A stretch of 46,851 nucleotides of DNA. Source: a virus. The notes under the pieces were generated by a model that had not been told where the DNA came from, searched no databases, and was given only the letters and a program-made list of their open reading frames with translations. The position numbers and the translations under genes were made by a program. The stretch covers positions 1 to 46,851 of the IMG/VR virus record IMGVR_UViG_3300020165_003481; one strand, 5' to 3'. This document shows positions 25,121 to 33,771 of this stretch, piece by piece (position 1 is the stretch's first letter; the number at the start of each line of letters is the position of its first letter).

Positions 25121-25812
25121 TATAGCCCCAAAGCTTCTTCAAGTGACATTCGTTTAAAACAACGCAATGTAGTAATTGGGCTACAATTTATAACCTCTAT
25201 GCCTGCTTGGGCAGCACGATAGGCAAAAGCATTCCACGTTGGCAAGTGAAATTTGATGCCATCTGGAATATTGTACTCATCACCTTCTTGCTGATAATCA
25301 TCAAACCAGTAATTCGGGTTCTTATCTGGTGTTTTTTCCATTTTCAACCCAACGCCATCTTTCACACAACCGTCTACAAATTCTACATAGTTGCAGTCAA
25401 CTCCCAATAAAACAATCTTTTTGTACCCCAAAGCTGCAGCGGTTGAACAAGCGTTAGCTCCGGAGTTGCCATTGTCGTGAAATTGAGCAAAATCTTTTAG
25501 AGATGAGTTCCATTTGTTTGTTGTACCGTAAGGTAATAAATTAACAAACTGAAACTTATCTCTGTTTTCATTTATATCGATAATATAGAAACACTTCTCA
25601 ATTGGAGTATTATCGATTAAATTGTTAAAACTTTCTCGGTGGTTCTCGGTAACTCGATAATCATAACAACCATGGTATTTTGGCCACCAATTCATCCTCT
25701 CATATGCTCTATATGCTGAATTTAATCCGAAGGTGTCAAATCCATCAAGCTTTGAAAAGTCGACATCAGCTAAAGATGGTCCGTTTCCCATAATCACTAT
25801 AGTATCACTCAT
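25120..25812 (-). CDS. GNGPSL-type glycosyltransferase (GT42/DUF115-like)
   Basis: The N-terminal motif IVIMGNGPSLADVDFSKLDG, followed by FGLNSAYRAYERM, and the later GANACSTAAALGYKKIVLLGVDCNY are the pattern shared by GT42 sialyltransferases (Campylobacter Cst type) and DUF115/Maf proteins, which transfer nonulosonic acids. This is family-level inference; residue identity to any one is unknown. It starts at 25812 (ATG behind GGAG, overlapping the preceding gene). Two nonulosonate-transferase-like genes beside a CMP-synthetase gene is notable. Confidence 0.66.
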   Translation of the reverse strand: MSDTIVIMGNGPSLADVDFSKLDGFDTFGLNSAYRAYERMNWWPKYHGCYDYRVTENHRESFNNLIDNTPIEKCFYIIDINENRDKFQFVNLLPYGTTNKWNSSLKDFAQFHDNGNSGANACSTAAALGYKKIVLLGVDCNYVEFVDGCVKDGVGLKMEKTPDKNPNYWFDDYQQEGDEYNIPDGIKFHLPTWNAFAYRAAQAGIEVINCSPITTLRCFKRMSLEEALGL

Positions 25813-26662
25813 AATAACTCCAAAAAGCATCTGCTCTAGTGTTCATATATTCGTAACAAGAAGACATCGTATCAAACCAAGCTTCATCTTTATGTTGAAC
25901 ATATTCATTTAAAATTGTTTCACAACCAAGCATCTTTGCTTCCATAACAAGCCTGGGGCAAGTATCACTAGCTAACGGTAAGAAGATTAAGCCTTTTGAG
26001 GTTGACATCTTTATTAGCAATTCGTGATAAGGTAGATTAGAGATCAGTTCGTATTCTAAATTATTCGCCTTTGCATGCTCAACAGCGCTAGCGCTTGGTT
26101 TAACAGGCGACACAGAATCTAAAATAAGATATTTGTCATTTTTCTCGTTATCTTTAATAGACGACATAAATCTTAAATCGCCGTCACTAAACACTGAACT
26201 TAAAACGCTGCATTTGTCTTCTTTTAATGCATCGACCTTGTTAACAATAATATCTTTTTGTTTTTCACTCATAAACCAAACTCTTTCAGCATATCCGTAA
26301 AAAGCAGAATTTATTTTCCCATGGAGTTGCTGTTCGCAATCGCACGGTTCACCTTCAATTAATTGATGTAACTCAAGTGAGCGATGTTTACAAATTTTAT
26401 AATCATATTCAATAATTGAATATGAACAATTTTTAGCCATATATAGCTTAATTTCATCTTGTAATTGAAAAAAATTGCAAACTATAAAATGGTGGCTATC
26501 TTTGTTAAATTCTACTTTATCTTTATCCAATTTAGCACAGTGTATTGCTCCGACATCAAAACCTCTTTGTTTGCCAAAGTTCATAATGGCTTCAGTGGTA
26601 AGTTCTGCACCACCGGTACCATCAGCTATAAAGTAATCTGAGATAAAAGCAATTTTTTTCAT
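25805..26662 (-). CDS. GT-B-like glycosyltransferase, 285 aa
   Basis: The N-terminus IAFISDYFIADGTGGAELTT is the first Rossmann strand and loop of GT4-like transferases, and the C-terminal LIFLPLASDTCPRLVMEAKML with the EA pair fits the donor-binding site. At 285 residues it is short for GT4. Length and a central cysteine-containing section (GEPCDCEQQL) make this an uncertain member. It overlaps the neighbouring glycosyltransferase gene by 4 bases. Confidence 0.68.
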   Translation of the reverse strand: MKKIAFISDYFIADGTGGAELTTEAIMNFGKQRGFDVGAIHCAKLDKDKVEFNKDSHHFIVCNFFQLQDEIKLYMAKNCSYSIIEYDYKICKHRSLELHQLIEGEPCDCEQQLHGKINSAFYGYAERVWFMSEKQKDIIVNKVDALKEDKCSVLSSVFSDGDLRFMSSIKDNEKNDKYLILDSVSPVKPSASAVEHAKANNLEYELISNLPYHELLIKMSTSKGLIFLPLASDTCPRLVMEAKMLGCETILNEYVQHKDEAWFDTMSSCYEYMNTRADAFWSYYE

Positions 26663-27927
26663 AGCAAGTCATTAAGTAAATTTTCTACTTCCTCTTGCTT
26701 ATCTTGCTCGGACTTGACATCAACTATTGAACCTACAAATAATTCATACATTTTTTCAGCTGAAAATCGTTGTTTTAGCTCAGTAGCTCGGGTACAACTA
26801 TTTGATGCTAATGAATCCGCAACTGTATTTGTAATGTCTTCATAACAGGCCCTCATTTGCTCTCTAGCCGAATGTAATCTTGCATATGCCCAACCAGACT
26901 CCTTCAGAATTACACCGTCCCAAACAGCTTCAGGGGGAACTTGTCCAATATCGAACGCAACTTCATAAAACTGTGGTTGTGGAGGGATTGATTGATTATA
27001 CAAAAAGTCACATTGTCCGGACCAGCCAATTGATACGACTGGTATGCCGCTGTATGCCGCTTCAAAAATAGGTAAACCGAAGCCCTCGCCGTGAGGGATA
27101 GCAACCATAGCATTAACACTCTTGTCTTGATACAAAGAATGCATTTCCTCATCAGACATATGACCATGTAACATATAAATTTTGCATTTTCTGTCTTCCG
27201 AAGAAAACTGATTAATCATATTTTTTATATTTGCAAAACATAAGTTTCTATCCATCAAACAATTTTTTGCAATATTTGTTTTGATAACAAGTCCTACATT
27301 TTCATCTTTAAACTCTTCAACAAAAGCTTTCACGGTTGTTTGTAAATTCTTTCGAGGGCCCATCTGGGCGACTGTAAGGAAATTAAAGTCTGTATCTAAT
27401 TCTAGTTCTAATTCTGGTAAGTTCTCAAATTCCTTTACTGGGTAGTTTACTACGCTAACCTCTACTTGGTTTTCCAACACAACGGGCTGACCAGTGGCCT
27501 CTTCAACTGCTTCAAAACGAGCGGCAGTCAAAACATTTTTTGAATGATTTGAAACAACAATAATAGAATCCATTTGGTTGCATTTTGCGGTCCACTCTGG
27601 TGCGCAATGGGTCGTCTCAATGCCAGCGGTGTACCCGACATCTCTAGGCGCTATTTTTTGAAATTCATTAGGTATGGTGACCTGCAAAGAAATGTCAAAC
27701 TGTCCGCCTTGTTGGATAAATCCAACAGTTTTTTCAATTGTTTCATCAATCCATCGTCTTTCAGGTGTATCATCAACAATCCAGGATGTGCTACCCCAAG
27801 TGATTGGTTTGATATACACATTAAATAAGTCTTCTCTACTTCTTAGAGCGCGCAGGGCAAACCGTGCTTGTTCGCCATATCCACTACGTGTTAAAATAGG
27901 TCCAACTAATATTATATTCTTTTTCAT
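26659..27927 (-). CDS. Family 4 glycosyltransferase, 422 aa
   Basis: This GT-B fold protein has IILVGPILTRSGYGEQARFAL at the N-terminus and the GT4 donor site IPHGEGFGLPIFEAAYSGIP (ExFxxxxxEA-type), with FLTVAQMGPRKNL at the start of the C-terminal domain. GT4 enzymes transfer a sugar from a nucleotide donor with retention. The gene overlaps the preceding transferase by 4 bases. Donor and acceptor are unknown. Confidence 0.84.
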   Translation of the reverse strand: MKKNIILVGPILTRSGYGEQARFALRALRSREDLFNVYIKPITWGSTSWIVDDTPERRWIDETIEKTVGFIQQGGQFDISLQVTIPNEFQKIAPRDVGYTAGIETTHCAPEWTAKCNQMDSIIVVSNHSKNVLTAARFEAVEEATGQPVVLENQVEVSVVNYPVKEFENLPELELELDTDFNFLTVAQMGPRKNLQTTVKAFVEEFKDENVGLVIKTNIAKNCLMDRNLCFANIKNMINQFSSEDRKCKIYMLHGHMSDEEMHSLYQDKSVNAMVAIPHGEGFGLPIFEAAYSGIPVVSIGWSGQCDFLYNQSIPPQPQFYEVAFDIGQVPPEAVWDGVILKESGWAYARLHSAREQMRACYEDITNTVADSLASNSCTRATELKQRFSAEKMYELFVGSIVDVKSEQDKQEEVENLLNDLL

Positions 27928-29210
27928 GCTACCTCCATTAAGTGCCAGCGTTTATAATTCTTTCTAGTTTCCCAAGAGCCACTTTCAGCAACAACCCTGT
28001 CCATAAATTCAACCCATTGTTTTTCATAATTTTCAAAACTAAAGTTTTCTTTTACGTGTTTGATACCAGCTTCGGACATTTTCTTGTATTTTGTTTTTGG
28101 TTGTTTGAGTGCTTTCGTCATAGTTTTTTCAAAATCACTTTGACTAATCCTATCTTCATAGATGTATGGCACCTGCAATGAACCAATTATTGATTTTGAG
28201 CTTGGCTGAATACCCCAACCAAACCACTCGGTGCCATTTGTGACCTGCTCTTGTAAGCCTCCAGTCATATTGACAATAATTGGGGTACCACAAGAAAGCG
28301 ACTCTAAAGTAGCCAATCCAAAACCTTCCGCATCGGAAATATTAATTGTATAGTCGGATGCGTTATACATAATTGATAGCTGTTCTGGGGGTACTTTATT
28401 GGTTGAAAGTAACACTTGTCCTTCATTCAGACCCAGGTGCTCAATGATGTGCGGCAGATCTTGTCCGTGTTGATCGCGAGCATCTGTGTGCATTACCAAA
28501 GTTGCCTTATCATGACCAACCTTATCAAGCCACTCCTTAAACCACCAAATCAAGGTACCAGATTGTTTTCTACGTGCGTTTCGGTTGTTCCAAAAGAATA
28601 TTTTCTTCTTTGGATTTTTTAACTTTTCGCTAGATGAACTAAAAATCTTATCGCGCGCCTGCTTTACCAAGTCTGCTTCTTGACCATCAGTTAGCGGCCT
28701 ATAAAAAACTGAGTTTACAGCATGACTGATGTGTACACCAAACGAATCCGGAGAGCAGGTTCTAACAATTTCTTCAGTAACTCTAGATATTGACACAACA
28801 TAGTCAGTTGAATCATAGTAGGCTTTGTTGTATAGAGGAACCGGGAAGTTATCCCATACATGATAATATATCATAGGGACGAGTGACCGTACTTCATCTT
28901 CAATTTGCCAAAGCCATTCATAAAAACGTGGATCTGTCATAAACCAAAGTGCATCAGGCTTCTCTTTTCTCAAAGCAGACCTAATGGTTTCTTCATTTCC
29001 GTATCCATCAACTGGAATAATTAAGAAATCTTTTCCGTATGGATCTACCGTTATTGGGGTGTAATCAGCGTGTTTCATAGCACCCCCCAAACAAACAAAC
29101 TGGTAACGGCCAGTTTTTAACAAAGCTTCAATCATATACTTTGTTTGTGTGCCAACACCAGAAGGTGAAAGCGGGTGGTCAGATAAGACCAAAATTTTCT
29201 TTTTTGTCAT
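27924..29210 (-). CDS. Family 4 glycosyltransferase, 428 aa
   Basis: The sequence has ILVLSDHPLSPSGVGTQTKY at the N-terminus, FFWNNRNARRKQSG at the start of the second domain and the donor site INISDAEGFGLATLESLSCG, the GT4 signature. It is the first gene of the glycan block, starting 7 bases after the nuclease gene behind a GAGG Shine-Dalgarno. It is similar in layout to the next gene and could be its distant paralogue. Confidence 0.84.
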   Translation of the reverse strand: MTKKKILVLSDHPLSPSGVGTQTKYMIEALLKTGRYQFVCLGGAMKHADYTPITVDPYGKDFLIIPVDGYGNEETIRSALRKEKPDALWFMTDPRFYEWLWQIEDEVRSLVPMIYYHVWDNFPVPLYNKAYYDSTDYVVSISRVTEEIVRTCSPDSFGVHISHAVNSVFYRPLTDGQEADLVKQARDKIFSSSSEKLKNPKKKIFFWNNRNARRKQSGTLIWWFKEWLDKVGHDKATLVMHTDARDQHGQDLPHIIEHLGLNEGQVLLSTNKVPPEQLSIMYNASDYTINISDAEGFGLATLESLSCGTPIIVNMTGGLQEQVTNGTEWFGWGIQPSSKSIIGSLQVPYIYEDRISQSDFEKTMTKALKQPKTKYKKMSEAGIKHVKENFSFENYEKQWVEFMDRVVAESGSWETRKNYKRWHLMEVA

Positions 29211-29217
29211 TTAAACC

Positions 29218-29988
29218 TCAAGGACAATGTTCTGTATTGTAAAACTTGCAACCATATCCGCCGGTGCAAGACAAGCGATTTTTAATGTATCGCTTATTTT
29301 TAATATTGTATAATGCTTTATCAATTAATTTAAGAGCATTTTCTGTTTTTCTCGGACCACTCGTAACTCTAAAGAATTCTACTCTATTTTTACTAGCAGT
29401 TCTTTTAAGTAGTGCAAAGTGTGTTTCTACATCTTTTGGATCAACTTCCATCTTCTGACAAAAGTAATGCTTATATAACGTTAACTGGTAGGTTACCATT
29501 GGTTCTGAGCGCTTTTTAGCATTCCATCCCCAGGAACAAGTTTTCCAATCAAAAATATGGACTTTACCATCATCAGTTTTTACAATAGCGTCGATAAAGC
29601 CTTTAAATTTATAACCATCTTGGTCTTTGATATCTTCCATTAGCGGCAATTCGACAGCTAAGACTTCGTAATTATCAAAGTAATCGTTCAACGCATCTTC
29701 AATCTCTGGAATTATGTTCTTGCCTTGATCGACCATATCAAGGACAAGCTTCTTATTAAGTTGGTGGTCTTCGTCCAGTTCCGAGATATTCTTCTTTAAC
29801 TCATTAACAAAGTAATCTTCATTAAGCTCTTCTTGAAGAAGCTTCTTTTCACAAACCGAATGGATTGCAGAACCAAAAGCTGTATATTCATTACCAGTGA
29901 AGCCGTCGATCTTATCTACACGGGTTAGTTTGTGGTAGAAAGGACAGTGAACCCAGTCTTTGAGTTCAGAAAACGAAATGTGAGCCAT
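29218..29988 (-). CDS. PD-(D/E)XK nuclease, RecB/Cas4-like
   Basis: The N-terminal ISFSELKDWVHCPFYHKL with its cysteine, AFGSAIHSV, then GFIDAIVKTDDGKVHIFDWKT (the D-x(n)-DxK active site) and a final CTGGYGCKFYNTEHCP form a RecB/Cas4-style nuclease with C-terminal cysteines that may bind an iron-sulfur cluster (with the N-terminal Cys). Length 256 matches PD-(D/E)XK nucleases of marine T4-like phages. It could act in recombination or host DNA breakdown. It is the first gene after a strong promoter at 30007-30035. Confidence 0.84.
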   Translation of the reverse strand: MAHISFSELKDWVHCPFYHKLTRVDKIDGFTGNEYTAFGSAIHSVCEKKLLQEELNEDYFVNELKKNISELDEDHQLNKKLVLDMVDQGKNIIPEIEDALNDYFDNYEVLAVELPLMEDIKDQDGYKFKGFIDAIVKTDDGKVHIFDWKTCSWGWNAKKRSEPMVTYQLTLYKHYFCQKMEVDPKDVETHFALLKRTASKNRVEFFRVTSGPRKTENALKLIDKALYNIKNKRYIKNRLSCTGGYGCKFYNTEHCP

Positions 29989-30006
29989 AATAATACCTTT
30001 TTAAGT

Positions 30007-30035
30007 ATTATAACCACATCTCACTCAATAGTCAA
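30007..30035 (-). promoter_or_regulatory. Sigma70-like promoter, TTGACT-N17-TATAAT
   Basis: The minus strand has TTGACT at 30035-30030, a 17-base spacer and TATAAT at 30012-30007 in the context TGTGGTTATAATAC. It lies 19 bases before the nuclease start. This is the last strong sigma70-like promoter I see before the 16-kb glycan block, which could therefore be read from here by host RNA polymerase early in infection. Confidence 0.8.
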
Positions 30036-30723
30036 GGTTTTCTTCTTTACTAATTAAAATTAATTTCTCATACGCCGCCGGTGATACGGTTTTGAGGAAC
30101 CTGTGGTTAGGCTGCATATAGAAGTCAGTGAAGGCTGTTGCAAAGTATTCACGGAGAGAGGTGGCAGCGTAAGGACTGATAAACACACCTGTCAGCCCAT
30201 TACTTAAGTTATGGTAACCAACGGTTTGGTGCAAGAATTCATCAAATTCTTGGTCGTACTCTGTGTTTTGAAAAAATGCCTTTGGAGCCTTAAACTCCAT
30301 ACTCCATAAAATTTTGTATAGATGCATTCTTTTATTATAAAATTCGTGATAAAGTTTTTGATCACCATAAATCTCATAACCATACTTTTCTTCAACGGCA
30401 TGCGCTAATTCGTGAATTAGGTCGTCCAATATATCACTGGTATCATCTTGAACATTTGATACATATACGGTACCAGAATCATAAAAGGCGTTAATTCCTC
30501 TTTCATGGAACTCTTCGAAGTCTCCAAATATAACCATCTCGATACACGACAACAAGTGTTGCGGTACCAAAGATTCAAATTTAGATACAGCAGATTCTAC
30601 GCTAATAGAATCATCCACCATCGAATCTTTAAAATAAACGTGAAGTCCCCTAGGGGTATAGAAATCAAGTCTCTTGTCCTGAGTTTCCTTCATTCTCTGT
30701 ATTATTTGTTCCATATGCGTCAT
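30025..30723 (-). CDS. Metallopeptidase-like protein with HELAH motif
   Basis: The central LIHELAHAVEEKYG holds an HExxH zinc-peptidase motif, and a further glutamate lies downstream in LREYFATAFTDFYM, which would suit a gluzincin third ligand. Length is 232 residues. Such HExxH proteins in phages are often of unknown substrate; one reported use is anthrax-lethal-factor-like fold. The start is uncertain: the ATG at 30723 has AGGA 4 bases upstream but overlaps the previous gene by 59 bases; ATG codons at 30714 and 30693 are alternatives. Confidence 0.7.
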   Translation of the reverse strand: MTHMEQIIQRMKETQDKRLDFYTPRGLHVYFKDSMVDDSISVESAVSKFESLVPQHLLSCIEMVIFGDFEEFHERGINAFYDSGTVYVSNVQDDTSDILDDLIHELAHAVEEKYGYEIYGDQKLYHEFYNKRMHLYKILWSMEFKAPKAFFQNTEYDQEFDEFLHQTVGYHNLSNGLTGVFISPYAATSLREYFATAFTDFYMQPNHRFLKTVSPAAYEKLILISKEENLDY

Positions 30724-30958
30724 CCAATCCTGTTTGATAACCTCTCAAGAAGTTTTCTTCGGCAACCGCAACCATAAAGTCAGGAAATTCATGTGCTAAA
30801 ATATCTACTATCATAGCGACTGTAACTTCCTCTTTATCAAATTTTGTGCCGACGTACTCAACTAAATAATCTTTAAGTTCAGAGTCTTTTTGTACAACAA
30901 ATCCAAGTGTTGGATTGGTATGTAATTCCTGTTCGGTAATGGTTTTTTCTTCACTCAT
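30665..30958 (-). CDS. Hypothetical acidic protein, 97 aa
   Basis: The protein starts MSEEKTITEQELHTNPTLG behind AAAAGGAGACTTTGCT and is acidic and probably helical (VEYVGTKFDKEEVTVAMIV, LRGYQTGLDDAYG). I recall similar genes in marine T4-like phages without a known function. Its 3' end overlaps the metallopeptidase gene by 59 bases. Confidence 0.68.
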   Translation of the reverse strand: MSEEKTITEQELHTNPTLGFVVQKDSELKDYLVEYVGTKFDKEEVTVAMIVDILAHEFPDFMVAVAEENFLRGYQTGLDDAYGTNNTENEGNSGQET

Positions 30959-30976
30959 AGCAAAGTCTCCTTTTGT

Positions 30977-31005
30977 AATATAACATACAATAAACTATTT
31001 TACAA
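30977..31005 (-). promoter_or_regulatory. Candidate sigma70-like promoter, TTGTAA-N17-TATATT
   Basis: The minus strand has TTGTAA at 31005-31000 (which overlaps the PhoH stop codon), a 17-base spacer and TATATT at 30982-30977, then AAAGGAG and the ATG of the 97-aa gene. The match is weaker than at the other promoters in this region, so it is a candidate only. Confidence 0.5.
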
Positions 31006-32334
31006 CACTTTTGAAGCTAAAGTAGCCAATTCAGACCTTTCTCCTTTTTTGAAGGTCATATGTCCAGCAATTGGATACTCTTTAAAGCTCTCTACGGCGT
31101 GTGCAAGGCCGTTTGAAGTCTCGTTGACATACACATTGTCAATCTGTTCTACATCGCCCGTGAGGATAATTTTCGTGCCTTCTCCGATGCGAGTAATAAT
31201 TGTCTTAATTTCGTGTTTGGTTAAGTTTTGAGCCTCGTCTATGACAATAAAAGCATTTGAAATAGAGCGACCTCTAATATAGGTTAGTGCTTCAATCTCA
31301 ATTTTACCTTTTTCCATATACATCTCAAGGGATGTGCGGTCACCCATCAAAAATTTAAGATTATCTTGAATCGGCATCAGCCACGGTAACATTTTCTCTT
31401 CCATTGTACCCGGTAAGAACCCAATATCTTTACCCAAGGGCTGTACAGGTCGGGAGACGATAAGTCGCGAATAGTGATTATTTTCAGTCCGGAGACCAAG
31501 TACTTGCTGCAGCCCAGCAGCAATTGCCAGTAAGGTTTTTCCGGAACCAGCACGACCAACTAACGAGATAATTTTAATTTCAGGATTCATAAGCATATCA
31601 ATAGCGAACGCTTGTTCTTTATTTCTAGCATCGATGTTCCAGTCATGTATATTCTTGTTTACAACGTTCTGTAAGGGTTGGTGGTGGTTTTTAAATTTAG
31701 CTAATGCTGACTTTTTTTCATTTGCGTTTGAAACCATCATAATATATTCATTAGGATACATAATTTGTTCTGCTTCATCTTGGGTTAATATTATGTCTTC
31801 GCCTGCATAAAAGCGGTCGATTACTTCATCATCAAATGAGTGTGTTACAAATCCATTGTACATCTCCTCAAAAGATGCAGCAGCTTTTTCAGATATATAA
31901 TCCTGAGCCTCTAATCCAATAGAATCACAGATAACACGCATATTAATATCGCGTGAAACCATAATTGTTTTTCTGCCTTCGTTTCCAGCCTGGATCGCCT
32001 TAGCAGTGGCTATGATTGTATGATCCGCGTGTCTTAAATCTAAATCTGGTGGAAATATGATTTCTTTTAGAATTGAGTACGACACAACTTTGAGAATGCC
32101 GCGGCCTTTATCTATACGTACGCCTTTTTCTAAGCTATTCTTTTCGCGAAGAGTATCTAAAGTTCGTATAAGTCTTCGAGCATTACTCCCTACCGAGTCT
32201 TGTCGTTTTTTATGACCGTCAATTTCTTCTAAAACTTTAAGAGGCAGGAAGATATCGTGATTATCAAATTTATAGATTACGTCAGCATCAGTTAAACAGA
32301 CACTAGTGTCTAACACATAATTTTTTTTAGCCAT
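31000..32334 (-). CDS. phoH: PhoH-like ATPase with N-terminal PIN domain
   Basis: Residues 1-~150 form a PIN nuclease domain with conserved acidic positions (YVLDTSVCLTDAD, ADHTIIATA). Residues ~230-440 form the PhoH P-loop domain: LVGRAGSGKTLLAIAAGLQ near residues 256-274 (Walker A), SNAFIVIDEAQNL (Walker B) and ILTGDVEQID. This is the PhoH2-type arrangement, in bacteria an RNA helicase and RNase. phoH is widespread in marine phages. Transcription runs from the UV endonuclease gene through a 41-base gap. Length 444 is normal. Confidence 0.92.
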   Translation of the reverse strand: MAKKNYVLDTSVCLTDADVIYKFDNHDIFLPLKVLEEIDGHKKRQDSVGSNARRLIRTLDTLREKNSLEKGVRIDKGRGILKVVSYSILKEIIFPPDLDLRHADHTIIATAKAIQAGNEGRKTIMVSRDINMRVICDSIGLEAQDYISEKAAASFEEMYNGFVTHSFDDEVIDRFYAGEDIILTQDEAEQIMYPNEYIMMVSNANEKKSALAKFKNHHQPLQNVVNKNIHDWNIDARNKEQAFAIDMLMNPEIKIISLVGRAGSGKTLLAIAAGLQQVLGLRTENNHYSRLIVSRPVQPLGKDIGFLPGTMEEKMLPWLMPIQDNLKFLMGDRTSLEMYMEKGKIEIEALTYIRGRSISNAFIVIDEAQNLTKHEIKTIITRIGEGTKIILTGDVEQIDNVYVNETSNGLAHAVESFKEYPIAGHMTFKKGERSELATLASKVL

Positions 32335-32375
32335 ATATCCTCTTTGGTGTTGCTAAAGTATATAGTTGTGTCAGT

Positions 32376-33308
32376 CTATTTTACCGCATATGTGTTTAGA
32401 TTCTCTCGGTACCTGAGCAGTGCTAGCTCTTTGTGTTTTGCTTCAATCATAATATCAAACTCATTACCATAATCATTGAGTGTGTTGTAAACAAGATCGG
32501 AATGAGCTTGTGGTTTGATCTTGGGATTGTTGTGTTCAAGTGAGCGAGATTCAGCATAGTGAACAACCGGCTTAATGTCGCCCCACGTAGATAGAGCCAG
32601 CTCAAGCGCTTCTTGCTCAGTCTGACCGCCGGGGTGCAGCATATGGTGATGGTAATCAAATACAATAGGAATACCAATGCGCTTGTAAACACCCTCATAT
32701 AATTCAAGTGTTGAATACAAAGATACTTTGTCATCGTTCTCAACTGTCAAACGAGAGCGGACATTTTCTGGTAGACGTTCAAAGTTGCGACAAAAGTTGT
32801 CGAGAGCAAAGGGCTTGTCGCCGTAGGCTGCACCAACGTGAATATTAAGCTTAGCATACGGAGTGCGTGGTAAACCAATAAGGTCAAACAAATCACCATG
32901 AACTGACAAGTCGGTCTTGGTAAGTTGGTATACGCGCTCCTTGGGTGATGCTAGTTTGTTAAACGGCCCAGGATGCGATGTGAGCCGCATTCCGTGCTTA
33001 CGGGCAAAGTTGCCCGCCTTGAGGGCCGCGGCGTGTATAGCGCCGAAATTAGGCATATCTACGAGGTCATACTCTGAAGCCCATGGGATGATATTTGAGG
33101 AAAGACGATAAAAGTATATATCGTTAGCAAGATTCCATTCAAGAATTGTGTATAAGTCGCGCAGGTTTTGCAATGCAAGCTCTGCAGCATATTCGATTCC
33201 GCGGTCGTGAAACGTACGCTTAATCATAGTGCGGTTAGTGGTGATACGTTGCGACTTTGGCAACGTTGAGAAGCCTTGATTGATACAGGCATAGCCCAAA
33301 TGATTCAT
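32376..33308 (-). CDS. UV damage endonuclease (UvdE family)
   Basis: The TIM-barrel motifs of UvdE are visible: the start LGYACINQG, YFYRLSSNIIPWAS, LTSHPGPFN, SVHGDL, LNIHVGAAYGDK, LTVENDDK, IVFDYHHHML and VVHYAESR, carrying the His/Glu/Asp metal ligands. It nicks DNA 5' to UV photoproducts and other lesions, starting alternative excision repair. The start ATG follows TAGGAGGG. The gene sits directly behind a consensus promoter. Confidence 0.95.
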   Translation of the reverse strand: MNHLGYACINQGFSTLPKSQRITTNRTMIKRTFHDRGIEYAAELALQNLRDLYTILEWNLANDIYFYRLSSNIIPWASEYDLVDMPNFGAIHAAALKAGNFARKHGMRLTSHPGPFNKLASPKERVYQLTKTDLSVHGDLFDLIGLPRTPYAKLNIHVGAAYGDKPFALDNFCRNFERLPENVRSRLTVENDDKVSLYSTLELYEGVYKRIGIPIVFDYHHHMLHPGGQTEQEALELALSTWGDIKPVVHYAESRSLEHNNPKIKPQAHSDLVYNTLNDYGNEFDIMIEAKHKELALLRYRENLNTYAVK

Positions 33309-33331
33309 AATACCCTCCTACAGGTATAATA

Positions 33332-33360
33332 ATTATAACCACTTAGGCGCTTGTTGTCAA
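33332..33360 (-). promoter_or_regulatory. Consensus sigma70 promoter, TTGACA-N17-TATAAT
   Basis: TTGACA at 33360-33355, exactly 17 bases, then TATAAT at 33337-33332 on the minus strand, within AAGTGGTTATAAT. It directly precedes the UV endonuclease gene and overlaps the 3' end of the previous gene. Both hexamers match the bacterial consensus perfectly, suggesting strong early transcription by host RNA polymerase. Confidence 0.88.
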
Positions 33361-33611
33361 CACTTTTTGATGATGTCAGAATCAAATACCCAAACTTTCG
33401 GCTTTTCCCCTCGCTTATAAGGAACACCTTTTTTTCTTAACTTATCAACTTCTCGCTGATGGGTTATTTGTGCTTCCCATCCATCGACACCAAGCTTTAA
33501 TTCAGATTGTTTAGCAATATATCTTTTTTTAAGAGTTACACATATATTAGGACCTGCAAATGACTTTACCAAGACTCTATCGTTCTTGATATATTTTTTC
33601 TTCGACTTCAT
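33357..33611 (-). CDS. Basic hypothetical protein, 84 aa
   Basis: Starts MKSKKKYIKNDRVLVKSFAG. It is basic, beta-rich, and ends with KPKVWVFDSDIIKKC. Basic and short-stranded, it could bind nucleic acid or the ribosome; no family is recognised. Its first 35 bases overlap the reading frame of the small membrane protein at 33577-33744. Confidence 0.6.
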   Translation of the reverse strand: MKSKKKYIKNDRVLVKSFAGPNICVTLKKRYIAKQSELKLGVDGWEAQITHQREVDKLRKKGVPYKRGEKPKVWVFDSDIIKKC

Positions 33612-33744
33612 AAATTTTATCTATAGTCTTCATGGCGGAATCAGGTATAAACAACACCTTCAAACAAAAGAAAGCAGCTAAGAACATAGACATTGCAAGT
33701 ATAGACAATTCCGCAAATACTTCTAATTTTTTTTCTAACCCCAC
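33577..33744 (-). CDS. Putative 55-aa membrane protein
   Basis: The minus-strand frame from a GTG at 33742-33744 to TAG at 33577-33579 encodes one hydrophobic segment (LSILAMSMFLAAFFCLKVLF), preceded by a short charged N-terminus and followed by a charged, helical tail (KTIDKIYEVEEKIYQER). It starts 27 bases after the tRNA 3' end and overlaps the next gene by 35 bases. There is no clear Shine-Dalgarno before the GTG, which lowers confidence, but the composition looks like a real anchored protein rather than noise. Confidence 0.45.
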   Translation of the reverse strand: MGLEKKLEVFAELSILAMSMFLAAFFCLKVLFIPDSAMKTIDKIYEVEEKIYQER

Positions 33745-33771
33745 ATTGTATATATGTGATCAAAAATAAAA

